The notes under the pieces were generated by a model. That model saw only the letters and a list, made by a program, of their open reading frames with translations, had not been told where the DNA came from and did no database searches. The position numbers were made by a program, and so were the translations under genes. 64,000 bases of DNA from Flavobacteriaceae bacterium. GTDB taxonomy: Bacteria; Bacteroidota; Bacteroidia; Flavobacteriales; Flavobacteriaceae. Below, piece after piece: positions 1-11,449 of this stretch. Every line of letters starts with the position of its first letter. Position 1 is the stretch's first letter. The DNA lies in assembly GCA_018669795.1 (NCBI GenBank), contig JABHSQ010000005.1:186001-250000 (forward strand). The letters are read 5' to 3'.

Positions 1-381
1 GTAATACCAAATCAAACAGGATTAGAAAGCGATGTTATAACATCAGCTCCTAATCATATAGTACAGATTTCTACAACTGAAGAAACTTTTATTACCAACG
101 AAGATGGCATGAGTTTTTTTGCTGGACCTAGAAGAGATCCTTCTTATTTTGATTTTAATCGATTTATTGATATTGCAAATGGAGATGCAGCGCCAGAAGG
201 ATTTTACCCTCCAGGAGAATCAACTGATTTTTTTGTAGGATTAAATGTATTGGCAATTGCAGTTGAGGTGCCAAACTCATTATTAGGAAATGCACCACAG
301 CATATTTTAGAATCTCAAGGAACTATTAGTGGATTACCACCTGCATATAATGTATGGGTTTCTACAAAAAGAAAAGAATAA
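1..381 (+). CDS. DUF4331-like protein (N-terminal-type half), 5' truncated by window edge
   Basis: Frame 1 is open from base 1 (VIPNQTGLESDVITSAPNHIVQIS...FFAGPRRDPSYFDFNRF...GLNVLAIAVEVPNSLLG...VWVSTKRKE*); FFxGPRxDPxxFD and NVLAIxxEVPxSLLG resemble DUF4331. Confidence 0.75.
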   Translation, partial: VIPNQTGLESDVITSAPNHIVQISTTEETFITNEDGMSFFAGPRRDPSYFDFNRFIDIANGDAAPEGFYPPGESTDFFVGLNVLAIAVEVPNSLLGNAPQHILESQGTISGLPPAYNVWVSTKRKE

Positions 382-384
382 TAG

Positions 385-1110
385 ATGAAAAATTATAAAA
401 ATAAATCTTATAAATTAACTGTATTTGTTGTTTTGTTGCTTACTGCATTAATATTTGTACAATGTAAAGATGATGATGATAATGGAAATGTAATTGATGT
501 AATATCTTGTAATGATGGAATACAAAATGGAGATGAAGATGGGATTGATTGTGGAGGTTCTATATGCTCACCTTGTGAAGACAACCAATTAAATTTTGAT
601 GGTAATTTTGTTCAAGAAGATATTGCAGGTAGACCAGGAGTAAATATCATATTTGGAATTACAGACCTTTCAAAAAATAATTATAATGTATCTGAAGTTG
701 CTAATCGAACTATATTTCAAGAAGATTTCCAAGAAGTATTAGAACATTATTATGATATTTATGCTATATCATTAGATATTCCAGTAGATGAGCTAAACTA
801 TGAAAATAATATTTTTGATTGGAATGCTGGGACATTTACGACTATTATGTCTAATTATGATGCATTACAAGTAGCGCCAGATGGGCCAACAACCTATTAT
901 AACGCTACTAATAATTTAGTTTTTACTGGAAGGTATTTATCTGATGATGTTATGGATTTTACGCTCAAATTAATATTTGGTGGAGCTGATGGAACACGTT
1001 TTGATGGAAATAATAGTACGCCACAGCTAACCACAGATGATGTCGGTCTTGGTGATAGGGATTTTACATTGTCATTTCCATACCTCGAAGTTCCATTGAC
1101 TTTAGAATAA
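385..1110 (+). CDS. DUF4331-like lipoprotein (C-terminal-type half) with Cys-rich linker
   Basis: Lipoprotein signal ending FVQCKDDDD; CNDGIQNGDEDGIDCGGSICSPC motif; GRPGVNIIFG resembles the DUF4331 R(M)GRPAVNTV segment; starts 3 bp after the previous stop. Confidence 0.7.
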   Translation: MKNYKNKSYKLTVFVVLLLTALIFVQCKDDDDNGNVIDVISCNDGIQNGDEDGIDCGGSICSPCEDNQLNFDGNFVQEDIAGRPGVNIIFGITDLSKNNYNVSEVANRTIFQEDFQEVLEHYYDIYAISLDIPVDELNYENNIFDWNAGTFTTIMSNYDALQVAPDGPTTYYNATNNLVFTGRYLSDDVMDFTLKLIFGGADGTRFDGNNSTPQLTTDDVGLGDRDFTLSFPYLEVPLTLE

Positions 1111-1197
1111 ATTTAACCTTATTTCTTTTTGGTTTCAAAATATTTTTTTGAATATAACTTTCAATACTAACTATTTTTAAATTCAAATTTGGAAATA

Positions 1198-1232
1198 AAA
1201 AAAAACGGTAAAAATTTTTGCGGTTTTTTTAT
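1198..1232. terminator. Putative bidirectional terminator between convergent genes
   Basis: AAAAAAACGGTAAAAATTTTTGCGGTTTTTTT, imperfect inverted repeat flanked by A- and T-tracts. Confidence 0.5.
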
Positions 1233-1237
1233 TTTGT

Positions 1238-1822
1238 TTAAAGTATAATTCCACCACAAATAATTCTTGCCCCTGCAGCACCTGAAGGTTGAGATGTGAA
1301 ATCATCAGTTCCTTGATGTACAATAATTGCTTTACCTAAAATATTTTTGGTGTCATCTTCACAACCGATACACCATTCAGTAGTTTCCATAGTTATCTTT
1401 CCATAACCATTATCTATAACATTAAAATTACCGATATCTCCTTTGTGGTATCCGTCTTCATTTCCCCATTTACCATGGTTTGTAAATGTAGGGTTCCAGT
1501 GACCTCCAGCAGATTTTCCATCTATAGAGGAGCAATCTGCTTTTTCATGAATGTGTATGGCGTGCATACCAGGTGATAACCCCTGAAATTTAGCTGCTAA
1601 ACTAACCACTCCATCTACTTCTTTAAAAATTAGTTTTCCAACAGCCTTACTTCCACTTTTCGGTTCGAATTGTACTATAATTTCTTTTTTTTCTTGAGAG
1701 ATAGGAGAAGGGCTAACTTCTTCTGTTTTTTCAACTGTTGTCAGTGAATTTTTATTTTTTTCTTTACAAGAAATAAGTGTAATAAAGATTAAGGCTATTA
1801 AAGGAAATACTATTTTTTTCAT
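1238..1822 (-). CDS. sodC: Cu/Zn superoxide dismutase, lipoprotein
   Basis: HAIHIHEKADCSS...GGHWNPTFTNHG...DIGNF...AIIVHQGTDDFTSQPSGAAGARIICGGI, classical SodC metal-ligand motifs; SCKEK lipobox. Confidence 0.95.
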   Translation of the reverse strand: MKKIVFPLIALIFITLISCKEKNKNSLTTVEKTEEVSPSPISQEKKEIIVQFEPKSGSKAVGKLIFKEVDGVVSLAAKFQGLSPGMHAIHIHEKADCSSIDGKSAGGHWNPTFTNHGKWGNEDGYHKGDIGNFNVIDNGYGKITMETTEWCIGCEDDTKNILGKAIIVHQGTDDFTSQPSGAAGARIICGGIIL

Positions 1823-1913
1823 AATTATATTTTTATATTGGATTAAAGGTAATTAACTTTTATGGATTGTATCAATTGTATCAGAAAATCAGGTTATCAC
1901 AAAATAGCATCAT

Positions 1914-2666
1914 TTAATTAATTAATTTTTTTAAAAAATGAATATTGTTATGCCAATTGTACTTTCCTTCAATTTTTAAATTAAAATCACCAATACTATC
2001 TTTATTCCAAATATCAATTCTTGGAATTTGAAAGGGGTCTGTATTTTTAGAAATAGTTCCAAATTGAGTTGTGAAAGCGTGATTATATTTTTTAGATTTA
2101 ACAATATCTACAACCTTTTGATTATATTGACCGAAAGGATAACAAAAATTATTAATAGGAATAGAAAACTTATCTTCTAACCATTTTTTACTATATTCAA
2201 TTTCATATTCTAAATCTTTAACATTTAATTTCCGCAAATTTAAATGTGAAAAACTATGAGATCCAAAAGTAATTTTTTTACTTTTAATCATCTCTGTAAT
2301 TTGTGAATTACTTAAATATTCTTTTTTATTGGATTTAATAAATTTGGGACATACAAAAATATGAGAATGAAAATTATAGTGCTCTAATTGTTTCAAACAA
2401 ATTTCAAATAATTCACTAAATCCATCATCAAATGTTAAAATACATTTACGGTTTGGGTTAAATAAATCTTCAACATGATCTGGACTTTCAATGTTTTTAT
2501 GTTTTAAAAAACGTATTTGTTCGAAAAAAGAATCCAACTGCAACTGATAAAGTTTGGGCGTAAAATCATGATTAAAATCATTAATGGAGTGATAGGTTAA
2601 TGCAAAACTATCTAAAGATTTGAAGGGATAAAATTTACTTATTGTTGAATAAATTTCTTTTTTCAT
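1914..2666 (-). CDS. Polysaccharide deacetylase family protein (NodB-like)
   Basis: LTFDDGFSE, FGSHSFSHLNL, CYPFGQY motifs. Confidence 0.9.
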   Translation of the reverse strand: MKKEIYSTISKFYPFKSLDSFALTYHSINDFNHDFTPKLYQLQLDSFFEQIRFLKHKNIESPDHVEDLFNPNRKCILTFDDGFSELFEICLKQLEHYNFHSHIFVCPKFIKSNKKEYLSNSQITEMIKSKKITFGSHSFSHLNLRKLNVKDLEYEIEYSKKWLEDKFSIPINNFCYPFGQYNQKVVDIVKSKKYNHAFTTQFGTISKNTDPFQIPRIDIWNKDSIGDFNLKIEGKYNWHNNIHFLKKLIN

Positions 2667-2694
2667 ACTTATTTTTTATTTTGCTTAAAGGTAA

Positions 2695-5600
2695 TTAGTT
2701 TTCTTTTATGAAATAGGATTGAGTCTTTTTAAATGGGGATAGATTTATTTGGTTCATTTCCATTTTATAATTTTCCCAATCTTTTTCAAAAAATAAATTG
2801 GTTTCTTTTAAAACAACTTCCAATTTATCTTTTACCTGCTGAATTAAAATTATTTCAGTTTCTGTAATCCCATATGGCCTGCTACTAGAATACCAATTTG
2901 CAGTACTTATTCTGTTCGCAATAGTTACATAGGAACTATTCGTTATTCCTTGTCGCTTATCTTCTTTACCAATAAACTTATCTATTATAGAATCAATTCT
3001 TTTGATAATAATCTTACTTGCTTTTATTTCTTCTAGGTATAAAACCTTATCCTTTTTAGCCAAATCAACTTTGTATTTTTCAGCAATGCCTTTACTTTCA
3101 GCTAATTGTTTAACCGCATTAGCAGTAGTTTGCGTTAATACTTCTAATTCTTTTCCTTTTTGATAGATATCATTAATTGTAATTTCCGAAACCTCAACTC
3201 TAGGATCGCTCTTAATTTGAATAGCACTTGATGTGGTGTGGTCCAAGTAATTTAATTCTAAGCGATAGGTTCCTGGTTTAACCGAAACACCTCTTGGTTC
3301 ATTTTTACGTTTTTTTATTTTACGTGAAGGCCTGTCGACTCCAGCTTCATTCATAGACCAACGCCAATAATAAATACCTGTACTGTCGGGTGTTTTTTTC
3401 TTTAAACTTCGAATCAATCGAACCCCATCATAAATTTTTAAATAAATAGAATCTTTATGTTTGCCTTCAGTCTCTTTTTTATCTTCATCATCTTCTTCAT
3501 TTTGTTCTGAGGAATCCATATCCCTTATAATTTCTTTTTCTTTTTTCTGAAAATAATAGGGTATTCTTGCTCCATAAACCCTGTTTTCTCCTTGAAATAT
3601 AGCATCTGCAGCAAACCGACTACCCGTAGGTTGTTTAAAAGAAACTTGATAAGCATCAGGAGCTTCAAACAAAACAATATCTGAAGCCATCACTTGATTG
3701 TTTTTTGCAATATCTCTTAAGGGTATTAAGTCATCTAATACCCATGCAGCACGTCCAAAAGTTCCAATAACCAAATCATTTTCTCGTTCCTGAATTACCA
3801 AATCTTTAACGGGAACGGTAGGGAAACCATTGGTCCATTTTGTCCATGAATATCCAGCATCTATTGAAAGGTATAATCCATCATCTGTACCAAGAAATAA
3901 TAAATTCTTCTCTACGGGATCTTCAATAATACAGAGCGCATAACTCAAAACATCATCTTTGTCAACAATTCGTTGCCAAGATTTGCCATAATTAGAGGTC
4001 CTATAAGCGTAGGGTTCATAATTAAATCTTCGGTAATCATTAGCAATTAATAATGCTTCTCCTCTATTTTTATTGGAAGCCTTTATTTGTGTGATCCAAC
4101 TTCCCTTTGGTAAGCCAGATAAGTTATTGGAAACTTCATTCCATCTATTTCCTCCATTTTGAGTATAATGAACCCGACCATCATCAGTAGCAACCCAAAT
4201 CATATCTTGTTCTATGGGAGAAGGTTCTATTACTAAAATAGTAGTATGATTTTCAGCTCCAGTAGCATCCATGCTTATTCCTCCGCTTTCATTTTGTTTT
4301 TGTTTCTCAGGATCATTTGTGGTAAGATCTCCTGAAATTAGTTCCCAGCTAAGACCTTTATCGGTTGATTTATGTACAAACTGACTGCCAAAATAAATGG
4401 TGCTATTATTATATGGATCTATATTAATTGCAGAATTCCAATTAAAACGAAGCTTTACATCAGGATCAGGATGAGTTGGACGAACCGTATAATTATTTCC
4501 AGTTTGCCAATCATAACGACTTACATATCCCTGTTGACTCATAGTCCACCCATACCGGCTATTATCGCGATCTGGTATCACATCAAAACCATCTCCAAAA
4601 GATATTTCTTGCCAATAATCATTTCTAATTCCTTGCGAACGAAATACATAAGAAGGACCTTTCCAGCTACCGTTATCTTGCATTCCTCCATATATATTAT
4701 ATGGAAACTCATTATCAACTGCAATATGATAAAATTGAGCTACCGGTAAGTTTCCAATAAATCGCCAAGTTTTTCCTCCATCATGAGTAATGTTCAAACC
4801 TCCATCGTTTCCGTCAATCATAAAATTGCCATTGTCTGGATGAATCCACCAAGCGTGATGATCAGGATGTACACCATTATCCACACCATAAGCAGGCATT
4901 AATTGAGAAAAATTTTCCCCGCCATCTTCAGAAACATTTACATAAGTAAATACAGAATAAACTCTATTTTCATTTTGTGGGTCTACAAATATATCACTAT
5001 AATAAAAAGGACGATTTCCGATGTCACTTTTGTCATTTATTTTTTTAAATGTAAAACCTCCGTCTTCACTTTTATACAAAGCATTTTTTTTTGCTTCAAT
5101 AAGGGCATATACTATATCGGGTTTGTTTTTAGCTATAGCTAAACCAATTCTTCCTAGATTTCCTTTTGGTAAACCATTTTTATCGGTTCGTTCTTCCCAA
5201 GTTTCACCTCCATTATGAGTAATGAAAATACCAGATCCTTCTCCGCCAGAATTGAAAAACCATGGTTCTCTTTTATGTTCCCAAAGCGCTACTATTAATT
5301 TATTAGGATTGTTAGGATCCATAACCATATCACCTACACCAGTTTTATTAGTAGCATATAATATTTTATTCCAAGTTTTACCTCCATCTTTAGTTTTATA
5401 AACACCTCGCTCTTCATGTTCTCCCCAAGGAGAACCTATAGCTCCAATATATATGATATTTGGATTAGTTGGGTCAATAATAATGCGGTGGATATGACGT
5501 GTATTTTCAAGTCCCATAAGGTCCCAATTCTTTCCTGCGTCTAAAGATCGATAAACACCATAACCACCATTTAAACTATTTCTTGGATTTCCTTCACCAG

Positions 5601-5910
5601 TACCTAGCCATATAACAGACGGATTGGATTGTTGTATGGTAACGGCTCCAATTGATGCAGTAGCTTCTTTTTCAAATATTGGTTTCCATTTAACACCTCC
5701 ACTTTCAGATTTCCATAAACCACCTGAAGCGGTTCCTACGTAAATTATCTCAGGATTTTTTGTTACCACATCTATTGCTGTTATGCGACCAGACATTCCG
5801 CCAGGCCCAATGTTACGAGGCTTCATGTCTTTTAAAATATCTGTTGAAAAATCTTGAGCGGAAAGCGATGTTGTTATAATCAGCAGTATCAAAGAAATTA
5901 AATTCTTCAT
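2695..5910 (-). CDS. VPS10/sortilin-type BNR-repeat beta-propeller protein, secreted
   Basis: Signal peptide and repeated S.DGG.TW/ D.G.NW Asp-box motifs; large (1071 aa). Confidence 0.88.
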   Translation of the reverse strand: MKNLISLILLIITTSLSAQDFSTDILKDMKPRNIGPGGMSGRITAIDVVTKNPEIIYVGTASGGLWKSESGGVKWKPIFEKEATASIGAVTIQQSNPSVIWLGTGEGNPRNSLNGGYGVYRSLDAGKNWDLMGLENTRHIHRIIIDPTNPNIIYIGAIGSPWGEHEERGVYKTKDGGKTWNKILYATNKTGVGDMVMDPNNPNKLIVALWEHKREPWFFNSGGEGSGIFITHNGGETWEERTDKNGLPKGNLGRIGLAIAKNKPDIVYALIEAKKNALYKSEDGGFTFKKINDKSDIGNRPFYYSDIFVDPQNENRVYSVFTYVNVSEDGGENFSQLMPAYGVDNGVHPDHHAWWIHPDNGNFMIDGNDGGLNITHDGGKTWRFIGNLPVAQFYHIAVDNEFPYNIYGGMQDNGSWKGPSYVFRSQGIRNDYWQEISFGDGFDVIPDRDNSRYGWTMSQQGYVSRYDWQTGNNYTVRPTHPDPDVKLRFNWNSAINIDPYNNSTIYFGSQFVHKSTDKGLSWELISGDLTTNDPEKQKQNESGGISMDATGAENHTTILVIEPSPIEQDMIWVATDDGRVHYTQNGGNRWNEVSNNLSGLPKGSWITQIKASNKNRGEALLIANDYRRFNYEPYAYRTSNYGKSWQRIVDKDDVLSYALCIIEDPVEKNLLFLGTDDGLYLSIDAGYSWTKWTNGFPTVPVKDLVIQERENDLVIGTFGRAAWVLDDLIPLRDIAKNNQVMASDIVLFEAPDAYQVSFKQPTGSRFAADAIFQGENRVYGARIPYYFQKKEKEIIRDMDSSEQNEEDDEDKKETEGKHKDSIYLKIYDGVRLIRSLKKKTPDSTGIYYWRWSMNEAGVDRPSRKIKKRKNEPRGVSVKPGTYRLELNYLDHTTSSAIQIKSDPRVEVSEITINDIYQKGKELEVLTQTTANAVKQLAESKGIAEKYKVDLAKKDKVLYLEEIKASKIIIKRIDSIIDKFIGKEDKRQGITNSSYVTIANRISTANWYSSSRPYGITETEIILIQQVKDKLEVVLKETNLFFEKDWENYKMEMNQINLSPFKKTQSYFIKEN

Positions 5911-5994
5911 ATTTGAAAGGTTTTTAATATGTTCTAAAGATAAAAAATGAATCTAGAAAAAATTGATATAATTGGAACTTTAACAAATGAAATT

Positions 5995-6759
5995 TTAACA
6001 CAAGCTAGAAATGGCTTTTATTAATAATAAAAGTCCACTAAGCACCATAATTATTATTACTAGTTTGCGAAATAACAAACTACTCATTTTTGCTAATACT
6101 CGTTTTCCTATTAGGTTTCCGAAAGTAGCACCTATTCCTAAGGAAATTCCATAAATCCAAAGTTCAGTGGTAAGCAATCCAAAAAAAGTATAACTACTAA
6201 CTTGTGCAATTCCAAGAAAAAAGGAATTAGCAGCTTTTGTACCTACTAATGCTTCTTTTGTGATTCCAGAATTTAAATAAAAGGGATTAAGAATTGGGCC
6301 CATGCCTCCAGTGAAAGTTCTTATGATGGATACTAAAAAACCTAAAGGAATAAAATACCAAAGCGGTGCTTTAAAAGACCGTTCTTTTTTTCCAAATCGA
6401 TACTGAAAAAAGGTACTTATTAAAAATAAAGCTACGATTATTTGAAGCCAATTAATTTTTATTTCAGAAAAAAACCAAGCGGCTAAAAAAGCTCCTAAAA
6501 TGGCTGAAGGGACATAATACCAAAATACTTTCCAAACGATATTTTTCCAAAATAGGATGATTCTTGAAGGCCTACTTATAAATGCTCCAAGATTTATGAT
6601 AGGTGCAGTTTTTGTAGTTCCAACAATTAAATTTAATAATGGAATCAGCATTAATGCACCACCACCACCACTAATAGTTGATATTGAAAAGGTTATTACT
6701 CCTGCAATAAATAAAAATAGGATTAATAAAAAATCTATATTAGTAGCAATTTCGATCAT
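5995..6759 (-). CDS. TSUP family (TauE/SafE) membrane transporter
   Basis: Eight-TM-like hydrophobic protein with SGGGGALMLIPLLN...GTTKTAPIINLGAF and GGMGPILNPFYL...GTKAANSF. Confidence 0.85.
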   Translation of the reverse strand: MIEIATNIDFLLILFLFIAGVITFSISTISGGGGALMLIPLLNLIVGTTKTAPIINLGAFISRPSRIILFWKNIVWKVFWYYVPSAILGAFLAAWFFSEIKINWLQIIVALFLISTFFQYRFGKKERSFKAPLWYFIPLGFLVSIIRTFTGGMGPILNPFYLNSGITKEALVGTKAANSFFLGIAQVSSYTFFGLLTTELWIYGISLGIGATFGNLIGKRVLAKMSSLLFRKLVIIIMVLSGLLLLIKAISSLC

Positions 6760-6787
6760 TTATTAAATTGATATTAATGATGCTTTT

Positions 6788-8401
6788 CTATACGTCACTA
6801 TCTAATAAATCTGTAACTACATGATAACGTGGGTCCTCAATAGATGTCTCAATAATTTCATTAAACTTAGGATTTGCTTTTAATAATATTATTTTACATT
6901 CGGGACTTAAATGTGTAAGTTTTATATTTTTTCCTAGCGATAGGTATTTATTGGTCACATTTCGCAAGGACTCTATCCCTGAATGATCCCCTACTTTTGA
7001 TTCTATAAAATCGATTTCAATTAGTTCAGGGTCATTTTTAAAATCAAATTTTGAGTTAAAAGACTGTGATGATCCAAAAAATAAGGGTCCCCATATTTCA
7101 TAAACTTTGGTACCGTTTTCTTTAATTCTTTTACGTGCTCTAATTTTTGTAGCACTTTGCCAAGAAAAAACTAAGGCTGACATAATTACCCCAACAATTA
7201 CTGCAATTGCTAAATCTTGCCATACTGTAATAGCAGAAACTGTGATTAATACAATAGCATCAGCAAGAGGAATTTTATGAAGAATTCTAAAACTACTCCA
7301 AGCAAAAGTTCCAATAACTACCATAAACATTACACCCACTAAAGCTGCAATTGGTATCTGTTCAATTAAAGGGGCGCCAAAAAGCACAAAGCCTAAAAGT
7401 GCAAGGGCAGCTACAATTCCAGATAATCTACCTCGACCACCAGAATTTACATTTATGATGGATTGTCCTATCATTGCACAACCTCCCATACCTCCAAATA
7501 ATCCATTCAATATGTTTGCTCCACCTTGAGCTACACATTCTCTGTTTCCTGACCCTCGAGTCTCAGTCATATCATCAATAAGGTTTAATGTCATTAAAGA
7601 TTCTATAAGGCCTACAGCTGCTAATAAAAAAGCAGTTGAAAAAATTAAATCCCAATTACCAGCAAGGGTATCAAATAATCCAAAAATTTGAGCTTGAAAA
7701 CTAGGTAATGAACCTTGTAATCCTTCACCACCACTATCTATAATAAATGATCCAACAGTACTTACATTTACATCTCCAAATATCGTAATAGCCGCAACTA
7801 CAATAATAGCAACTAATGCTGCTGGAACTTTTTTGGTGACCTTTGGTAATAAAAACATGATTGCCATAGTAAGACCAACAAATCCAAGCATAATCCAAAG
7901 GTTTGAACCTTGAATCCACTCTAAATTTCCATTTATTTTTTCTTTAAAAAGTCCTAATTGAGATAAAAATATTACAATAGCCAGACCGTTTACAAAACCC
8001 ATCATTACAGAATGGGGGATAAGCCTAACAAATTTTCCTAATTTAAATACACCAGCTGATATCTGAATTGCACCCACAAAGAGCAGAGTAATAAACAACC
8101 ATTGAAGGCCTAAGTTCTCAATTGGTGTTTCTAATCCAATTCCAACATCATTTCCCTTTTGAATTAAATGAACCATTACTACAGCCATAGCTCCAGTAGC
8201 TCCTGAAATCATTCCTGGTCGACCACCAAATATTGCGGTGACAATTCCCATCATAAAAGCACCGTAAAGTCCTACTAATGGATCAATTCCTGCAACAAAA
8301 GCAAAAGCTACTGCTTCTGGTATTAGCGCTAGGGCAACCGTAAGACCAGATAAGATATCGTTCTTGGGATTGAAGGTAAAGTTTTTAAGTAATTTTTGCA
8401 T
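6788..8401 (-). CDS. SulP family inorganic anion transporter with STAS-like C-terminus
   Basis: DILSGLTVALALIPEAVAFAFVAGIDPLVGLYGAF; GGMGGCAMIGQSIINVNSGGRGRLSG; C-terminal EIDFIESKVGDHSGIESL. Confidence 0.95.
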   Translation of the reverse strand: MQKLLKNFTFNPKNDILSGLTVALALIPEAVAFAFVAGIDPLVGLYGAFMMGIVTAIFGGRPGMISGATGAMAVVMVHLIQKGNDVGIGLETPIENLGLQWLFITLLFVGAIQISAGVFKLGKFVRLIPHSVMMGFVNGLAIVIFLSQLGLFKEKINGNLEWIQGSNLWIMLGFVGLTMAIMFLLPKVTKKVPAALVAIIVVAAITIFGDVNVSTVGSFIIDSGGEGLQGSLPSFQAQIFGLFDTLAGNWDLIFSTAFLLAAVGLIESLMTLNLIDDMTETRGSGNRECVAQGGANILNGLFGGMGGCAMIGQSIINVNSGGRGRLSGIVAALALLGFVLFGAPLIEQIPIAALVGVMFMVVIGTFAWSSFRILHKIPLADAIVLITVSAITVWQDLAIAVIVGVIMSALVFSWQSATKIRARKRIKENGTKVYEIWGPLFFGSSQSFNSKFDFKNDPELIEIDFIESKVGDHSGIESLRNVTNKYLSLGKNIKLTHLSPECKIILLKANPKFNEIIETSIEDPRYHVVTDLLDSDV

Positions 8402-8498
8402 TTCTATGTATTTCTGAAGCGCGCAAATATAGACTTTTAAAAAGGAGTTTTTTGTTTTGGTAAATAAACTTTAAAGAAAAAATTGTTTATTTTTCACA

Positions 8499-9747
<1,249 letters not shown>

Positions 9748-9799
9748 AGAAACAGTTTACTAAAAATTTTCGCAAAGGTAGTGTAATTTAATTCCTATT

Positions 9800-11425
9800 T
9801 TAATTAGAAACTTGCACACTCTCTACATAAAAATCTTCTTTAATTTTAATGCTTTTTACTTCTTTTGAGAACTCTTTTGTTTTCCAATCTGCAGTAGGGA
9901 AAATCCATTCTTCGTTTCTATTAATAATAGCAATTACAGGCATTTCAAAATCTTCTATAATAGAAACATATCGAAAATTTAATTTATTATTACTTACTTT
10001 ATATTCCACTTTTGGGATTTGAGTAGTACGCAGGTATTGATTCCAAAACTCAGTTAAATCAATACCAGATTTTTCACCAATATACTCTTCTAATTGTTTG
10101 CTGCTTATTGTTTTATGGTAAAAATATTTATTCAAACCTCTTAATATTTCTCGCCATTTTTCATCGTCTTTAATCAATTGGCGCAGGGTATGTAAGATGT
10201 TCGCTCCTTTATAATACATATCGCCACTTCCTTCCTTATTCACCTCATAAATACCTATAATAGAGCGGTCATTTTGGATAGAAGCTCTGGTACCAATTAC
10301 ATATTCTGAAGAAGCCTTTTTTTCGTAGTAATAATCTAAATATAAGTTTTCAGAATAGGCTGTAAACCCTTCATGAATCCACATATCTGCAACATCTATA
10401 TGGGTAATGTTATTGGCAAACCATTCATGTCCAGATTCATGAATAATGATAAAATCGAATTTTAATCCCCAGCCAGTTCCAGATAAATCACGACCTAAAT
10501 ACCCATTCATGTATTGATTACCATACGTAACACTACTTTGATGTTCCATCCCTAAATAAGGAACCTCTACCAACTTAAAACTGTCTTCGTAAAAAGGGTA
10601 GGGACCAAACCAATGCTCGAAAGCTTCCATCATTTTTGGGGCTTGTTTAAATTGTTCTATGGCTTTAGTTTCATTTTCTTTAAGGACATAATAGTCCATA
10701 TCTAAAATCCCCTTTTCACCATCGTATTGTTCTCCAAAATGAATATAATCTCCAATGTTTATGTTCACCCCATAATTGTTTATTGGATTAACTACTTTCC
10801 AAGACCAAGTAGTTTTATTTTTTTTATTTTTTTTATTTGCTAATCTTCCATTGGCTACCGCCATTAATCCATTTGGTATGGTAATGTCAAAATCAATACC
10901 CTTATCAGGCTCATCATAATAATGATCTTTATTTGGCCACCAAAGACTCGCACCGATTCCTTGATTAGAAGTTGCAACAAAATGTTTCCCATTAGCATCT
11001 TTTGACCAAGAAAAACCCCCATCCCAAGGTGCGTTTTTAGCAATAGGTGGTTTACCAGAAAAATAAACGGTAATTTTTTGATTGGAACCTTTTTCTTGTT
11101 CCTTTTGAAGTTGGATAAAATGAGCATTCCCTTCCGAAGTAAATAATAGTTCCTTTCTGTTTTGAAGAACCTTTTCAATAATCATAGGTGCTTGTAAATC
11201 AATTTGCATTTTAGAATTTGTCTCTAAAACATTATAACTAATAGTATTGAGGCCATGTATAGTTTTTTTCTCTAGATCAACTTCCACCTGTAATTCGTAA
11301 TGTGTAAGATTCCACCAGGCCCTTTCTGGAGTGATACTTCCTCGCAAAGAATCTTGTCTTGTAAAGTTTTGACTTATTGCCGTTATTGAAATAAAAAATA
11401 ACAATACTAAAATAAAAGGTTTCAT
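9800..11425 (-). CDS. M1 family metallopeptidase (aminopeptidase N-like)
   Basis: Zinc motif HESGHEWFANN...HEGFTAYSE and GMEHQSSVTYGN; signal peptide. Confidence 0.93.
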   Translation of the reverse strand: MKPFILVLLFFISITAISQNFTRQDSLRGSITPERAWWNLTHYELQVEVDLEKKTIHGLNTISYNVLETNSKMQIDLQAPMIIEKVLQNRKELLFTSEGNAHFIQLQKEQEKGSNQKITVYFSGKPPIAKNAPWDGGFSWSKDANGKHFVATSNQGIGASLWWPNKDHYYDEPDKGIDFDITIPNGLMAVANGRLANKKNKKNKTTWSWKVVNPINNYGVNINIGDYIHFGEQYDGEKGILDMDYYVLKENETKAIEQFKQAPKMMEAFEHWFGPYPFYEDSFKLVEVPYLGMEHQSSVTYGNQYMNGYLGRDLSGTGWGLKFDFIIIHESGHEWFANNITHIDVADMWIHEGFTAYSENLYLDYYYEKKASSEYVIGTRASIQNDRSIIGIYEVNKEGSGDMYYKGANILHTLRQLIKDDEKWREILRGLNKYFYHKTISSKQLEEYIGEKSGIDLTEFWNQYLRTTQIPKVEYKVSNNKLNFRYVSIIEDFEMPVIAIINRNEEWIFPTADWKTKEFSKEVKSIKIKEDFYVESVQVSN

Positions 11426-11449
11426 AGTATCTATTTGAATTTGTTTTTT

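Noticed and set aside
2681-2700. Repeated TAATTACCTTTA-like sequences upstream of minus-strand genes as a novel repeat family
   Set aside because: They fit degenerate Bacteroidota -7 promoter elements (TAnnTTTG) and are not a distinct repeat.
4372-4749. ORF-track plus-strand ORF (125 aa) inside the VPS10-like gene
   Set aside because: Antisense to a well-supported CDS; low-complexity I/R/T-rich translation typical of shadow ORFs. The same applies to 4903..5142, 5021..5218, 6557..6766, 9179..9397, 12751..12957, 14946..15194, 29131..29430, 29647..29982, 58451..58906 and similar entries.
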